Source of the DNA: Solemya velum gill symbiont | GTDB taxonomy: Bacteria > Pseudomonadota > Gammaproteobacteria > Chromatiales > Chromatiaceae | Direction: 5' to 3' | DNA length: 64,000 bases | Assembly (NCBI RefSeq): GCF_000787395.1 | Contig: NZ_JRAA01000001.1 | Span: forward strand, 1,054,001-1,118,000 | Part shown: piece by piece, positions 17,349 to 28,394 of the stretch | Layout: each line of letters opens with the position of its first letter | How positions within the stretch are numbered: position 1 is the first letter of the stretch | Translations under genes and position numbers: made by a program | Notes under the pieces: generated by a model | The model's database searches: none | The model's input: only the letters and a program-made list of their open reading frames with translations | Told to the model about the DNA's origin: nothing

Positions 17349-18815
17349 ATGAAGTACAGAGATTTACGGGATTTTATCGCCAGGCTCGAGGAGATGGGAG
17401 AGCTGAAACGTATCAACGTTGAAGTTGATCCATTTCTCGAGATGACAGAAATCTGTGACCGCACCTTGAAAGCCGGAGGTCCGGCTCTTCTGTTTGAGAA
17501 AGTTAAGGATTCGGACATACCGGTACTTGGCAATCTCTTTGGTACCCCGGAGCGCGTGGCGCTGGGTATGGGCGAAGAGTCCGTGTCGGCTCTTAGAGAA
17601 GTTGGCACCTTGTTGGCGCAGCTCAAGGAGCCGGAAGCGCCGAAGGGTATGCGTGATGCGCTTGAGAAGATGCCGGTATTTAAAAAGGTGCTCGACATGG
17701 CACCGAAGAAGGTCAAAAAAGCCCTGTGCCAGGAAGTTGTTGTAGAGGCTGGTGATGTCGACCTCTCTAAAATACCTGTGCAGACGTGCTGGCCGGGTGA
17801 TGCCGGCCCGTTAATCACATGGGGGCTGGTGGTCACGCGTGGCCCCGAAAAACCGAGGGCCAATCTCGGTATCTACCGCATGCAGGTGATCGGCAAGAAC
17901 CGTGTCATTATGCGTTGGCTTGCACACCGTGGTGGAGCGCTCGATTTTCGCGACTGGCAGAACGCACATCCTGGCGAGCCTTTTCCTGTTTCAGTTGCAT
18001 TGGGAGCGGATCCGGCAACAATTCTCGGAGCCGTAACCCCGGTTCCCGACTCGCTTTCTGAATATGCCTTTGCAGGCCTGCTGCGTGGCTCACGCACTGA
18101 GGTGGTGAAGTCGATCGGCAGTGATCTGATGGTGCCTGCATCGGCCGAAATCATTCTTGAGGGTCATCTACATCCTGATGATATGGCCGATGAGGGGCCT
18201 TTTGGAGACCATACGGGTTATTACAATGAGGTGGAGAGCTTTCCTGTCTTCATCATCGATCGTATCACTATGCGTGAAAAGCCGATCTATCACAGTACTT
18301 ACACAGGTCGTCCACCTGACGAGCCGGCAGTACTCGGTGTGGCGCTCAACGAGGTGTTCGTTCCGATACTGCAGAAGCAGTTTCCGGAGATTGTCGATTT
18401 CTATCTGCCACCGGAAGGTTGCTCCTACCGTATGGCTGTTGTCAGCATGAAAAAACAGTATGCAGGACATGCCAAGCGCGTGATGTTCGGCGTCTGGTCA
18501 TTTCTGCGCCAGTTCATGTATACCAAGTTTGTGATTGTCACGGATGATGATGTCAATGTACGCGACTGGAATGACGTGATCTGGGCAATGACAACGCGCA
18601 TGGATCCGGCGCGCGATACCGTGCTGGTCGAGAATACCCCGATCGACTATCTTGATTTTGCCTCGCCGGTTTCCGGTCTCGGTTCAAAGATGGGTATGGA
18701 TGCCACCAACAAGTGGCCAGGTGAGACGGATCGAGAGTGGGGTGAGCCGATTGAGATGGATGCAGAGGTCAAGGCGCGAGTCGATGCGATCTGGAGTGAT
18801 CTGGGTATCAATTGA
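17349..18815 (+). CDS. ubiD: 3-octaprenyl-4-hydroxybenzoate decarboxylase
   Basis: Prenylated-FMN-dependent decarboxylase of ubiquinone biosynthesis. The 488-residue frame begins [22 protein letters not shown], as in the family. Signature regions are [20 protein letters not shown] (prFMN/metal region), [25 protein letters not shown] (catalytic Glu region, given here in two overlapping parts: [13 protein letters not shown] and [12 protein letters not shown]), [12 protein letters not shown], and the C-terminal [19 protein letters not shown]. The flavin-prenyltransferase partner ubiX is not nearby. It has a GGGGAG ribosome site directly upstream and appears to be monocistronic. Confidence 0.96.
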   Translation: MKYRDLRDFIARLEEMGELKRINVEVDPFLEMTEICDRTLKAGGPALLFEKVKDSDIPVLGNLFGTPERVALGMGEESVSALREVGTLLAQLKEPEAPKGMRDALEKMPVFKKVLDMAPKKVKKALCQEVVVEAGDVDLSKIPVQTCWPGDAGPLITWGLVVTRGPEKPRANLGIYRMQVIGKNRVIMRWLAHRGGALDFRDWQNAHPGEPFPVSVALGADPATILGAVTPVPDSLSEYAFAGLLRGSRTEVVKSIGSDLMVPASAEIILEGHLHPDDMADEGPFGDHTGYYNEVESFPVFIIDRITMREKPIYHSTYTGRPPDEPAVLGVALNEVFVPILQKQFPEIVDFYLPPEGCSYRMAVVSMKKQYAGHAKRVMFGVWSFLRQFMYTKFVIVTDDDVNVRDWNDVIWAMTTRMDPARDTVLVENTPIDYLDFASPVSGLGSKMGMDATNKWPGETDREWGEPIEMDAEVKARVDAIWSDLGIN

Positions 18816-18888
18816 CCATAATCATCGCGATGAGAAGTCAATTCCTGCCATAATTAATTGCAAAGCAATAAACTCCCGGGAACGATAG

Positions 18889-19467
18889 ATGAGCAAGAGC
18901 ATCAAGGGCACTCAAACAGAAATCAACCTGATGAAAGCGTATGCAGGAGAAGCGCAAGCAAGAAACAGGTATACCTACTTCGCCGGCGCAGCGAAGAAAG
19001 AGGGGCTGGTTCAGATCGCCGATATTTTCGAGGAGACCGCGAATCAGGAAAAGGAGCATGCAAAACGCTTCTATAAGTTCCTTGAAGGTGGAAATATTGA
19101 AATAACCGAGATTTTTCCGGCTGCACCAATTGGCACAACCCTTGAGAACCTGGTCGCTGCTGCAGAAGGTGAGGAGCATGAGTGGGAGGAGATGTATCCC
19201 GCGTTTGCTCAAATAGCACGGGAAGAGGGCTTTGATGAAATTGCAGAGGCATTCGATGCAATCTCGATTGCCGAAAAGCAGCATGGCAAGCGCTACAGGG
19301 ATCTGGCGAGCAACCTGCAGGAAGGAAAGGTCTTTAAAAGAAACGGCAAGGTTGTGTGGCGTTGCAGAAACTGCGGTTACCTGCATGAGGCAGAAGAGGC
19401 GCCGGACAAATGCCCGGCATGCCTGCATTCAAAGGCCTATTTTGAATTGCTGGGTGAGAACTGGTAA
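18889..19467 (+). CDS. Rubrerythrin
   Basis: Non-haem diiron peroxidase protecting against hydrogen peroxide under low oxygen. The N-terminal ferritin-like domain shows ESLA/E-type ligands as GEAQARNRYTYFAGAAKKEG, EETANQEKEHAKRF and ISIAEKQHGKRYRDL. The C-terminal rubredoxin-like domain has the iron-binding pairs WRCRNCGYLH and DKCPACLH. The 192-residue length is standard. It is a single gene following ubiD by 73 bp. Rubrerythrin suits an organism of microoxic or anoxic habitats (inference). Confidence 0.96.
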   Translation: MSKSIKGTQTEINLMKAYAGEAQARNRYTYFAGAAKKEGLVQIADIFEETANQEKEHAKRFYKFLEGGNIEITEIFPAAPIGTTLENLVAAAEGEEHEWEEMYPAFAQIAREEGFDEIAEAFDAISIAEKQHGKRYRDLASNLQEGKVFKRNGKVVWRCRNCGYLHEAEEAPDKCPACLHSKAYFELLGENW

Positions 19468-19548
19468 TCAGGCATCTTGGTTTCCAGGCCGTGGCTAGGG
19501 CGCCCATCCTAAAGAGCGTGGTAGCAAGTAATCTGATAATGGAATCAA

Positions 19549-20514
19549 TCAGCCACGTGCCTTGGCTCGCCGCTTCAGCCACACTTCCAGTCCTTGTGCA
19601 TTGAGTTCCAGGTCGCTGCTGAGAAACTCCAGGATCTGCTCTTTACTCATATCAACACCGTGGTCGATGATCTGCTGTGCAGTCAGGTCGCCGAGCTCTC
19701 CCTTGATGCGCTCATGGCGGCCCGCCTCTTCTCCCTCTTCACTGATAGCAATCTCGGAGATCGCATCAATATTCCTGTGCAGTTGCTGCGCGAGTGATTC
19801 AAGGTCGGTCACCAGGCTGTAGTGGGTCAGCAGCATGGCTGATGGATTGAGTGCCATCAGCTTGTCGATGCTCTGGTGCCATGCATCCGGGTCAAAGGCA
19901 ACAGGGGTGGATGGAGCAAAGATGTAATCGCCCTTATCAGTCTTTAGTTCACGATAGGAGAGGCCGAAGGTATCACCGGTGACGATGGCGCGTGACTTGC
20001 TGTCAAGAATGCAGCCGTGGTGATTAGCATGCCCGGGGGTGTCGTAAAAGGTCAGGGTGCGGCCATTGAGGTCAAAAGTGTCACCATCCTGTGCAGCAAT
20101 GACGCGCTCCTCGTCAACCGGCAGCAGGGTGCCGTAGTCGTTTGCGAAGCGCTCTTCACCGTAGACGGCAGTCGCCCCTGCCACGATTCTCGACGGATCG
20201 ATCATGTGGGGTGCGCCCTTCGGGTGGATCACCAGTTGTGCATTGGCGCAATCTGCCATCAGTTGTCCGACCCCACCGGCGTGGTCGAGATGCACATGGG
20301 TCGGAATCACGTATTTAACATTATCACGTGTGAGACCAAGCACATTGAGCAGTGCATAGACTGTTGGTGCGGTGAAATTGGTACCTGTATCAAGAATGGC
20401 AGCGGCATCTCCCTCACGAATCAGGTAACAGGCTGCCATCTTCGGGCGCAAAAAGCCTGTATCGATACAGTAGATGTCGTCGCCCAGCTCTTCCCAGTTT
20501 TTTTCTATGCTCAT
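19549..20514 (-). CDS. MBL-fold metallo-hydrolase
   Basis: Metallo-beta-lactamase-fold hydrolase of the glyoxalase II-like group; substrate unknown. The zinc motif is THVHLDHAGG (HxHxDH), with additional ligands expected at VIHPKGAPHM, GHANHH and TGDTFG. A helical C-terminal domain ends LELNAQGLEVWLKRR. The ATG at 20514 is chosen because the product then begins MSIEKNWEELGDDIYCIDTG, a normal start for this family; an upstream in-frame start adds an unlikely hydrophobic lead. The product is 321 residues. Downstream 80 bp to the convergent rubrerythrin gene hold no further gene. Confidence 0.88.
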   Translation of the reverse strand: MSIEKNWEELGDDIYCIDTGFLRPKMAACYLIREGDAAAILDTGTNFTAPTVYALLNVLGLTRDNVKYVIPTHVHLDHAGGVGQLMADCANAQLVIHPKGAPHMIDPSRIVAGATAVYGEERFANDYGTLLPVDEERVIAAQDGDTFDLNGRTLTFYDTPGHANHHGCILDSKSRAIVTGDTFGLSYRELKTDKGDYIFAPSTPVAFDPDAWHQSIDKLMALNPSAMLLTHYSLVTDLESLAQQLHRNIDAISEIAISEEGEEAGRHERIKGELGDLTAQQIIDHGVDMSKEQILEFLSSDLELNAQGLEVWLKRRAKARG

Positions 20515-20592
20515 GGTGAATAATGGTATTGTGCAAAGCACAAATCATATCAGGATTAAATCCGGCTTGCAGTCATCCGGCAGGCAGTTTTT

Positions 20593-21345
20593 TTACACGG
20601 GATTATCAATGTCGATGAAGCGGTAGCTGATACCAAATTCTTCCGCAATTCGCTCGCCCAATGCCTGTACACCGTAGCGCTCAGTGGCATGATGGCCGGC
20701 TGCAAAGTAGTGAATGCCGAGTTCACGTGCGGAATGAAAAGTGTGCTCGGAGATTTCACCACTGATGTAGGCATCGGCCCCGAGCGCCGCCGCCTCGTTG
20801 ATATAGCCCTGTGCACCACCAGTACACCAGGCAACTTTGCTGATCAATCCGTTGCCACCATCAATATGCAACGGTAAGCGCCCAAGTGCCTGTGCCAGCT
20901 GGCCGGCCATCTGGATGGAATCCATAGGTTTAGCAGTTTCAGCTGCCCACAAGAGCCCCCTGGGGGCGTCAATCGGCGCCATTTGCTGGAAGCCGAGAAG
21001 TTGCCCCAGTTGCGCATTGTTGCCGAGTTGTATGTGAGCATCGAGTGGCAGATGGTAGGCGAGCAGGCTGATGTTATGCTGTATCAGCTTCCTGATACGC
21101 CGGGCTTTCATGCCGGTCAGGACTTGGGCCTCACCTTTCCAGAAGTAACCGTGATGCACGAGTATGGCATCTGCTCCGGCCTCGATGGCACCATCAATCA
21201 GTGCCTCACATGCGGTGACGCCTGATACAATTGACGTTATCGGTCTCAGCCCCTCGACCTGTAATCCATTCGGGCAGTAGTCATCAAACTGCCCTGTATC
21301 GAGCAGTTGTGAGCACCAGTTGGCGAGTGTTTCGGGTTGGATCAT
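20593..21345 (-). CDS. ybgI: Nif3-like dinuclear metal-centre protein (YbgI family)
   Basis: Member of the Nif3/YbgI family, toroidal hexamers with a dinuclear metal site; labelled GTP cyclohydrolase I type 2 in some databases without firm proof. Metal ligands are visible in LVHHGYFWKG, LLAYHLPLDAH and the C-terminal AGHHATERYG. Other family blocks are YCPNGLQVEG and VAWCTGGAQGYI. The length of 250 is typical. It is divergent from degS with 57 bp between starts, an arrangement often conserved in Gammaproteobacteria (recalled). Confidence 0.95.
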   Translation of the reverse strand: MIQPETLANWCSQLLDTGQFDDYCPNGLQVEGLRPITSIVSGVTACEALIDGAIEAGADAILVHHGYFWKGEAQVLTGMKARRIRKLIQHNISLLAYHLPLDAHIQLGNNAQLGQLLGFQQMAPIDAPRGLLWAAETAKPMDSIQMAGQLAQALGRLPLHIDGGNGLISKVAWCTGGAQGYINEAAALGADAYISGEISEHTFHSARELGIHYFAAGHHATERYGVQALGERIAEEFGISYRFIDIDNPV

Positions 21346-21402
21346 CGGGATCTGGCCATATATTGTAATTAAATCATTCTACATCGAAAGTGGAAATAAC
21401 CC

Positions 21403-22554
21403 ATGCTGAAAAGTCTACGCTTCATTTTCATCTCGGTATTCGCGGGCGTTGTTGCTGCAGCCATTATTCTCTCGCTTGGCAGCGATGACGACAAACAAGT
21501 CACACTGGTCACGAATACGGCTGCACCTTCCGGGCCAGTGGTCCAGGGTCCATATTCCTATGCGGATGCGGTTGGCCAGGCATCGACCTCGGTGGTCAAT
21601 ATTTATGCGACAAAAATTCGTCAGCAACGTATCAGTCCGCTGTTCGACGATCCCTTCTTTCGTAACTTTTTCGGTGACGCGTTCCGTGGCCTGGGTGAGC
21701 AGGGCAGAACACGCAAGGAGAACAGCCTGGGATCAGGCGTTATCGTTGACCCGCGTGGCTATATCGTCACCAATAACCACGTCGTCGCCGATGCCGACGA
21801 AATCAAGGTTGTGCTGAGTGATGGAACCGACCTGGAAGCAGAGGTTGTCGGAACCGATCCTGAATCCGATGTTGCCGTGTTACGTGTCGATAATGGCAAA
21901 CTGCCGGCGATAACGCTTGGCCTGTCGGAAAATCTTCGAGTCGGTGACGTGGTGCTTGCGATTGGTAATCCCTTCGGTGTGGGCCAGACGGTGACCATGG
22001 GGATCGTCTCTGCAACCGGCCGTAACCAGCTTGGCATCACCAGTTTCGAAAATTTCATCCAGACGGATGCGGCTATTAACCCGGGTAATTCAGGTGGTGC
22101 GCTGATCGATGCGCGCGGAAATCTTGTTGGTATCAATACGGCTATTTTCAGCAAAAGCGGTGGTTCACAGGGTGTCGGATTTGCGATTCCCGTGGATATG
22201 GTGCGTGGGATCATGGAGCAGCTGGTTGAGCACGGCGAGGTCAGTCGTGGCTGGCTGGGCATGGCGGGACAGGACGTAACCAGGGCGCTGGCTGAATCCT
22301 TTGGACTGGAAAATGTAGACGGCGTGCTGATATCAACAGTTTATCGTGACGGACCTGCGCACAAAGCGGATATCCTGCCAGGTGACGTGGTTACCACTAT
22401 TAATGGCAATCGTATTGAGACAGCTGCTGACATTATCAACCTTGTCGCTTCGCTCCCTCCCGGAGAGAAGGTCAGCGTGACGGGATGGCGTGAAGGAGAG
22501 CCCTTCGAACGTGTGGTCAAGCTTGGCAGGCGCCCGACGACAAACGAACGATAG
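21403..22554 (+). CDS. degS: Site-2-independent trypsin-like periplasmic protease DegS/AlgW
   Basis: Membrane-anchored envelope-stress protease that cleaves the anti-sigma factor RseA/MucA when unfolded porins bind its PDZ domain. A single N-terminal membrane anchor (SLRFIFISVFAGVVAAAIIL) precedes the protease domain with catalytic His 126 (TNNHVV), Asp 156 (ESDVAVL) and Ser 230 (NPGNSGGAL). One PDZ domain occupies about residues 280-375. A single PDZ and a membrane anchor distinguish it from DegP/DegQ. At 383 residues it is close to AlgW length, slightly longer than E. coli DegS. Confidence 0.94.
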   Translation: MLKSLRFIFISVFAGVVAAAIILSLGSDDDKQVTLVTNTAAPSGPVVQGPYSYADAVGQASTSVVNIYATKIRQQRISPLFDDPFFRNFFGDAFRGLGEQGRTRKENSLGSGVIVDPRGYIVTNNHVVADADEIKVVLSDGTDLEAEVVGTDPESDVAVLRVDNGKLPAITLGLSENLRVGDVVLAIGNPFGVGQTVTMGIVSATGRNQLGITSFENFIQTDAAINPGNSGGALIDARGNLVGINTAIFSKSGGSQGVGFAIPVDMVRGIMEQLVEHGEVSRGWLGMAGQDVTRALAESFGLENVDGVLISTVYRDGPAHKADILPGDVVTTINGNRIETAADIINLVASLPPGEKVSVTGWREGEPFERVVKLGRRPTTNER

Positions 22555-22576
22555 ATTGTGATTCCGCTATTCCGGA

Positions 22577-23545
22577 TCAGGGAAGAGAGGAGTAGATGAC
22601 CCAGCCCTGGTAAGAGACATAACCGATCAGCAGTAGCAGGCCACCGATACGATTGATGTGGCGCACGCCCTTTGCTGTCCAGGCGAGACCGACAATGGCA
22701 AATGTCAGCACCATCATCGCGGGCATGTCACGACTCAGCAGAACATCGTCGACGACACCCGGTGCAATTAGCCCCGGAATCGAGAAGACCGCGAGCAGAT
22801 TGTAGAGGTTCGAGCCGATCACATTACCAAGGGCCAGGTCTGGCTCGCCCTTCAGCGCGCTTGCCATACTGGTGGCAAGTTCGGGCAGGCTGGTACCCAG
22901 GGCCACGATTGTCAGGCCGATAACCAGGTCACTTACACCAAGCCAGCTTGCGACTTCAACTGATCCCCAAACTAGGATTTTCGATGCAAAAACCAGCAAT
23001 AAGAGTCCGGATCCGAGCCATAGAAGGGCTTTCCCTGTCGACATGGTCTTGGGGATTTCGGCTTCCAGGTCTTCGAGCATCGGGTCCCTTGCACTACCGG
23101 AGACAGCCACTCGCCACATCAGGAAGAGAACTCCGGCAAGCATGAAGATGAGTAACAGGCCATCATAAAATCCTAGTTCGCCATCTATAACGAGAAGCAG
23201 CGCCGTGATGGTAACGACTAGAAGTATTGGATATTCACGCCGAAGGACTTGTGAACTGACACTGAGAGGGATGACAAGAGCCGTGAGGCCGAGTATCAGG
23301 CCGACATTTGCAATATTTGAGCCGACCGCGTTGCCGATGGCGAGACCTGCATTGCCATCGACAGCGGCGGTCAGTGCGACCAGAATTTCAGGTGCAGAGG
23401 TGCCGAAGCCAACGACCGTGAGGCCGATGACGAGGGTAGAGACACCAAGGTTGTTTGCCAGTGCGGCAGCGCCGTTAACGAAGTGATCGGCGCTCCATAC
23501 CAGCAACGCAAATCCGGCAAGGATCGCGAGAAACTCAAGCCACAT
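22577..23545 (-). CDS. yrbG: Calcium/sodium antiporter (YrbG family)
   Basis: Inner-membrane CaCA-superfamily exchanger. The two inverted alpha-repeats are clear: GFGTSAPEILVAL with GNAVGSNIANVGLILG in the first half and ALGTSLPELATSM with GNVIGSNLYNLLAVF in the second half, each bounded by hydrophobic helices (about ten in total). A cytoplasmic acidic loop (MLEDLEAEIPKTMS) separates the halves. The length is 322. In E. coli yrbG is next to the mla cluster; here the mla operon lies about 500 bp away on the opposite strand, with the small 73-residue gene between. Confidence 0.94.
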   Translation of the reverse strand: MWLEFLAILAGFALLVWSADHFVNGAAALANNLGVSTLVIGLTVVGFGTSAPEILVALTAAVDGNAGLAIGNAVGSNIANVGLILGLTALVIPLSVSSQVLRREYPILLVVTITALLLVIDGELGFYDGLLLIFMLAGVLFLMWRVAVSGSARDPMLEDLEAEIPKTMSTGKALLWLGSGLLLLVFASKILVWGSVEVASWLGVSDLVIGLTIVALGTSLPELATSMASALKGEPDLALGNVIGSNLYNLLAVFSIPGLIAPGVVDDVLLSRDMPAMMVLTFAIVGLAWTAKGVRHINRIGGLLLLIGYVSYQGWVIYSSLP

Positions 23546-23616
23546 AAAATCTGGTCTTTAATTCTGTCAGAAGCGCGGATTGTTTCAGATTAGACGCAAT
23601 GCGACAAGCGGCACTG

Positions 23617-23838
23617 TCAGCGGTTTTTTCTGACAGGGCAGAATTTGCTGGTGCGGCTGGCTTCAGGTACGAGCGCTGCAATTCGCTTGGCGAGGTAGAT
23701 GCCACGTTGCCCCGGTGGTAGCTCTTGAGCCTTTTCCTGCCATTGACGAATCATTTTCTCCTGCAGTTGCCCGGATTCACCAGCTGATGCCATTGCAGGA
23801 AGTAAGGCAAGAAGTAAAACAGGAAGGTATTTGTGCAT
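23617..23838 (-). CDS. Small exported hypothetical protein, 73 residues
   Basis: Not recognised. It begins with a convincing signal peptide, MHKYLPVLLLALLPAMASA, cleaved before GESGQL. The mature part is about 54 residues, basic, with a helix-prone segment QLQEKMIRQWQEKAQEL and a single cysteine in KFCPVRKNR at the end. It lies between yrbG and the divergent mla operon. The upstream region of about 210 bp is non-coding; no clear promoter was identified there. Confidence 0.6.
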   Translation of the reverse strand: MHKYLPVLLLALLPAMASAGESGQLQEKMIRQWQEKAQELPPGQRGIYLAKRIAALVPEASRTSKFCPVRKNR

Positions 23839-24051
23839 AGTGACAGCCCTCGGGTCTGTCAGGAATATATATCTGGAGTATAGTCAAGACTAATAGCTTT
23901 CTTCCCATATCACAACAAAAGGAAAGGTGCCGAAGGCTGGGCGGATCAGGGATGGGATTATGCTATGCTTTTGACGCATGGATTGCTTGACCTGTAACAG
24001 AAGCAGACGCAGAATGCCTATCAATATGAAAACCTCCGGACCCCAGCCAGC

Positions 24052-24852
24052 ATGAGTGCCCTGGTCAGCATCAGAAACCTGCATTTTTCGCGTGGAGATC
24101 GAGCCATTTTCAATGGCGTCGACCTTGATATACCGCGTGGCAAGATCACAGCGATCATGGGGCCCAGTGGCACCGGTAAAACCACCCTGCTGAAACTGAT
24201 CGCCGGCCAGCTTGTGCCTGACCAGGGAGAAATTACAGTTGACGGGCAACGTATCGATCAATTGTCGACAAAAGAGCTGTATGCGTTACGAACGCGCATG
24301 GGCATGCTGTTCCAGAGCGGTGCCCTGCTGACCGATCTGAATGTCTACGAAAATGTTGCCTATCCATTGCGCGAGCATACGGGCCTGCCGGAAAGCATGA
24401 TCCGCAAGCTGGTACTCATGAAGCTTGAGGCGGTTGGTTTGCGTGGTGCACGTTACCTGATGCCGGCAGAGCTGTCCGGCGGCATGGCGCGTCGCGTGGC
24501 AATGGCGAGGGCGATTGCACTCGATCCAATGATGATTCTATATGATGAGCCCTTTACCGGGCAGGATCCCATTTCAATGGGCGTGCTCGTTGACCTGATC
24601 CGGCGTCTCAACGATGCAGCTCATCTTACATCCGTGATGGTGTCGCACGATGTACCTGAAAGCATGTCGATAGCGGACTATATCTGCGTGATTTCAGGCG
24701 GAAAAATAATCGAGACGGGCACACCAGAACAACTCAGCGCCTCAAACAATCCATGGACGCACCAGTTTATTCATGCTGAATCAGATGGCCCTGTACCTTT
24801 TCATATGGGTGCACCCTCAAAAGAGGTTGATTTTCTGGGGATTGACGAATGA
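24052..24852 (+). CDS. mlaF: Phospholipid ABC transporter ATP-binding protein
   Basis: ATPase of the Mla system, which moves phospholipids between inner and outer membrane and maintains lipid asymmetry. Walker [11 protein letters not shown]-loop [28 protein letters not shown] (start [15 protein letters not shown]), signature [17 protein letters not shown] and Walker [13 protein letters not shown] are all intact; the ARRVAMARA form is typical of MlaF rather than other ABC ATPases. It begins the mlaFEDCB operon and overlaps mlaE by 4 bp (ATGA). Confidence 0.97.
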   Translation: MSALVSIRNLHFSRGDRAIFNGVDLDIPRGKITAIMGPSGTGKTTLLKLIAGQLVPDQGEITVDGQRIDQLSTKELYALRTRMGMLFQSGALLTDLNVYENVAYPLREHTGLPESMIRKLVLMKLEAVGLRGARYLMPAELSGGMARRVAMARAIALDPMMILYDEPFTGQDPISMGVLVDLIRRLNDAAHLTSVMVSHDVPESMSIADYICVISGGKIIETGTPEQLSASNNPWTHQFIHAESDGPVPFHMGAPSKEVDFLGIDE

Positions 24853-25625
24853 ACTGGCTTGCATCGATTGGCCACAGGGGAATTAATGTATTGCGCAACC
24901 TAGCACGGGCGCTGTTGCTGCTGCTAGCTATTCTGCGTGCCCCACAGGGCCTGGTTACACGCTTCCGTGAATTTCTGGCTCAGCTCTACTCGGTTGGTGT
25001 ACTGTCACTGTTGATCATCTCGGTGTCGGGTGTTTTTGTCGGCATGGTGCTTGGCCTGCAGGGTTACTATATTCTGTCGCGTTTTGCTGCGGAATCGACT
25101 CTCGGGGTCTTTATTGCAGCATCACTGGTTCGTGAGCTGGGCCCCGTGGTTACAGCCTTGCTGTTTGCCGGCAGGGCGGGTTCTGCACTGACTGCAGAGA
25201 TTGGCCTGATGAAGGCTACAGAGCAGCTTTCGGCGCTTGAAATGATGGCGGTCAATCCTGTTTCGAGGCTGCTGGTGCCACGTTTTTTTGCCGGACTTGT
25301 TTCAGTTCCCCTGCTTGCCGCGATGTTCAATGCACTCGGCGTGCTGGGTGGTTATTTTGTGGGTGTCGGGCTAATGGATGTCGATGCAGGCACATTCTGG
25401 GCGCAAATGCAGTCCCAGGTTGATTTTAACAAGGATATAATTAACGGCGTGATCAAAAGCGTTGTTTTTGGTGTCATATGTACATGGATTGCGCTGTTTC
25501 AGGGCTATGAGGCTGTACCTACTTCAGAAGGAATCAGTCGCGCAACAACAAGAACCGTCGTACACTCATCACTCGCAGTACTGGGCATGGATTTTGTTCT
25601 GACTGCGCTTATGTTTGGAGATTAA
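24849..25625 (+). CDS. mlaE: Phospholipid ABC transporter permease
   Basis: Inner-membrane permease subunit of the Mla complex. The 258-residue protein has five to six hydrophobic segments and the family blocks [60 protein letters not shown] (the coupling region to MlaF) and [16 protein letters not shown]. It overlaps mlaF by 4 bp and ends two bases before the probable mlaD start, so translation is likely coupled. Confidence 0.97.
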   Translation: MNWLASIGHRGINVLRNLARALLLLLAILRAPQGLVTRFREFLAQLYSVGVLSLLIISVSGVFVGMVLGLQGYYILSRFAAESTLGVFIAASLVRELGPVVTALLFAGRAGSALTAEIGLMKATEQLSALEMMAVNPVSRLLVPRFFAGLVSVPLLAAMFNALGVLGGYFVGVGLMDVDAGTFWAQMQSQVDFNKDIINGVIKSVVFGVICTWIALFQGYEAVPTSEGISRATTRTVVHSSLAVLGMDFVLTALMFGD

Positions 25626-25626
25626 T

Positions 25627-26118
25627 GTGGCGAACAGCAGGTTTTCCCTTTTAACTGAGGCAGCCGTCGGGGCAATGATGTTGCTTGGCGGTATTGCGCT
25701 CTTTTTTCTGGCGATGCAGGTGAGCAACCTGGGTGGTTTCAAGCGTGTCAGCGGCTACCAGGTAGAGGCTCGTTTCGATAACATAGGTGGTCTCAAGGTG
25801 CGTTCGCCCGTTACCATGGCTGGTGTGCGTATCGGTGAGGTCTCCTCGATCGGATTCGATGCGACCACCTACGAGGCAGTGGTAACGCTCGACTTGCTAC
25901 CTGAGTTTAACCAGGTGCCGACAGATACTTTTGCCAAGATACTGACACAAGGGATTCTCGGTGAACAGTATATCGGGCTTGATCCTGGTGGCAGTGAGCA
26001 ATACCTGCAACAGGACAGTGAAATTACCATGACGCAATCAGCGTTTGTGCTGGAGGAGATTGTGGGACAATTTCTCTTCAGTAAAGCGGAGGAGTCAGCC
26101 ACAGGAGGTGGATTTTGA
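25627..26118 (+). CDS. mlaD: Phospholipid transport protein with MCE domain
   Basis: Membrane-anchored MCE protein forming the hexameric ring of the Mla complex in the periplasm. The GTG at 25627 is preferred because GGAG lies six bases upstream; an ATG at 25615 would place that GGAG inside the coding sequence and overlap mlaE. After one N-terminal membrane helix comes the MCE domain: ARFDNIGGLKVRSPVTMAGV, VGEV-like IGEVSSIGFD, GILGEQYIGLDPGG and AFVLEEIVGQFLF. The length of 163 is slightly short, because the disordered C-terminal tail of E. coli MlaD is mostly missing. Confidence 0.95.
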   Translation: MANSRFSLLTEAAVGAMMLLGGIALFFLAMQVSNLGGFKRVSGYQVEARFDNIGGLKVRSPVTMAGVRIGEVSSIGFDATTYEAVVTLDLLPEFNQVPTDTFAKILTQGILGEQYIGLDPGGSEQYLQQDSEITMTQSAFVLEEIVGQFLFSKAEESATGGGF

Positions 26119-26135
26119 ACAGCGGAGAAAGAGCG

Positions 26136-26747
26136 ATGAAAAAGAGTTTGATCTGGAGCTTTCTGGTTTCCTTGCTCTTTATTGCTCCTGTCACAATGGC
26201 GGCGGATGAAGATGTCATCAAAGTGGTTGATGATGCGGCACAGAAGGTTTTGAAACGCTTCGAATCACGTAAGGATGAGCTCAAGGCACATCCCGAGCGC
26301 ATACATGACGCGGTGGCTGACCTGGTTAAACCGCATTTTGATTTTAATGCCCTGACGCAGTCGGCCATGGGTAAACACTGGCGTCGTGCATCCTCAGCAG
26401 ATAAGAGGTCTGTCGTTAAAGCCTTCAGCGAGTTGCTCATACGTACCTATGGTTCGGCGCTACTGAACTACTCCGGCAAGCCGATTGAATACGGAGAAGC
26501 AAGGCGCTCAAAGGATAACTTGCGAGTGCTTGTTCCGAGCAAGGTGACAACCGCATCCGGGAGCCTGGTGACGATTGACTATATTCTGCACAAGCCCGGA
26601 AGGGCATGGCTGGTTTCTGATGTCAAGATTGAGGGTATCAGCCTGGCAGCAAACTACCGCACCAGTTTTGCCAACGAGATTCGTTCAGGTGGTGTAACGG
26701 GCCTTGTTGCCAAGCTTGAAGAACGTAACAAGGCGTTGGTGAATTAA
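26136..26747 (+). CDS. mlaC: Periplasmic phospholipid-binding protein MlaC
   Basis: Periplasmic shuttle carrying phospholipid between the outer-membrane MlaA complex and the inner-membrane MlaFEDB complex. The ATG at 26136 gives a signal peptide (MKKSLIWSFLVSLLFIAPVTMA). The upstream TTG at 26115 is rejected because it precedes the signal. Family blocks are HPERIHDAVADLVKPHFDF, LTQSAMGKHWRRASSADKR, LLIRTYGSALLNYSG and VIGFASFANEIRSGG-like YRTSFANEIRSGGVTGLV. The stop overlaps the mlaB start by one base. Confidence 0.95.
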   Translation: MKKSLIWSFLVSLLFIAPVTMAADEDVIKVVDDAAQKVLKRFESRKDELKAHPERIHDAVADLVKPHFDFNALTQSAMGKHWRRASSADKRSVVKAFSELLIRTYGSALLNYSGKPIEYGEARRSKDNLRVLVPSKVTTASGSLVTIDYILHKPGRAWLVSDVKIEGISLAANYRTSFANEIRSGGVTGLVAKLEERNKALVN

Positions 26748-27046
26748 TGCCGGCAATCCTGAACTCCCCTGATGGTTCAGGTCGGTTGCAGCTGTCGGGT
26801 CAACTCGACTTTTCATCTGTTACGGGCTTGCGTTCTTCACTCTCCCCGTTTCTGAAAAGAGGATCTCGGCTGGAGATTGATTTCAAGGCTGTCGACAGGA
26901 CTAACAGTGCCGCGCTGGCACTACTGCTGCAATGGCAACAGGATGCACTTGACCGGAATTGCCGCATCAATTTTGTCAATCTGCCCGAGAAACTGATCGA
27001 TATTGCCGAGCTGCATGGCATCAAGGGTCTTCTGCCCATCTCCTGA
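26747..27046 (+). CDS. mlaB: STAS-domain protein MlaB
   Basis: Small cytoplasmic STAS-domain protein required for assembly and activity of the MlaFEDB complex. The 99-residue product has the STAS pattern GRLQLSGQLDFSSVTGLR and VDRTNSAALALLLQWQQDA; the Thr/Ser in the usual contact position is present in RTNSAAL. The start ATG shares one base with the mlaC stop (TAATG). In E. coli a BolA-type gene (ibaG) separates mlaB from murA; here only about 85 bp lie between, with no such gene. Confidence 0.93.
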   Translation: MPAILNSPDGSGRLQLSGQLDFSSVTGLRSSLSPFLKRGSRLEIDFKAVDRTNSAALALLLQWQQDALDRNCRINFVNLPEKLIDIAELHGIKGLLPIS

Positions 27047-28390
<1,344 letters not shown>

Positions 28391-28394
28391 GGCG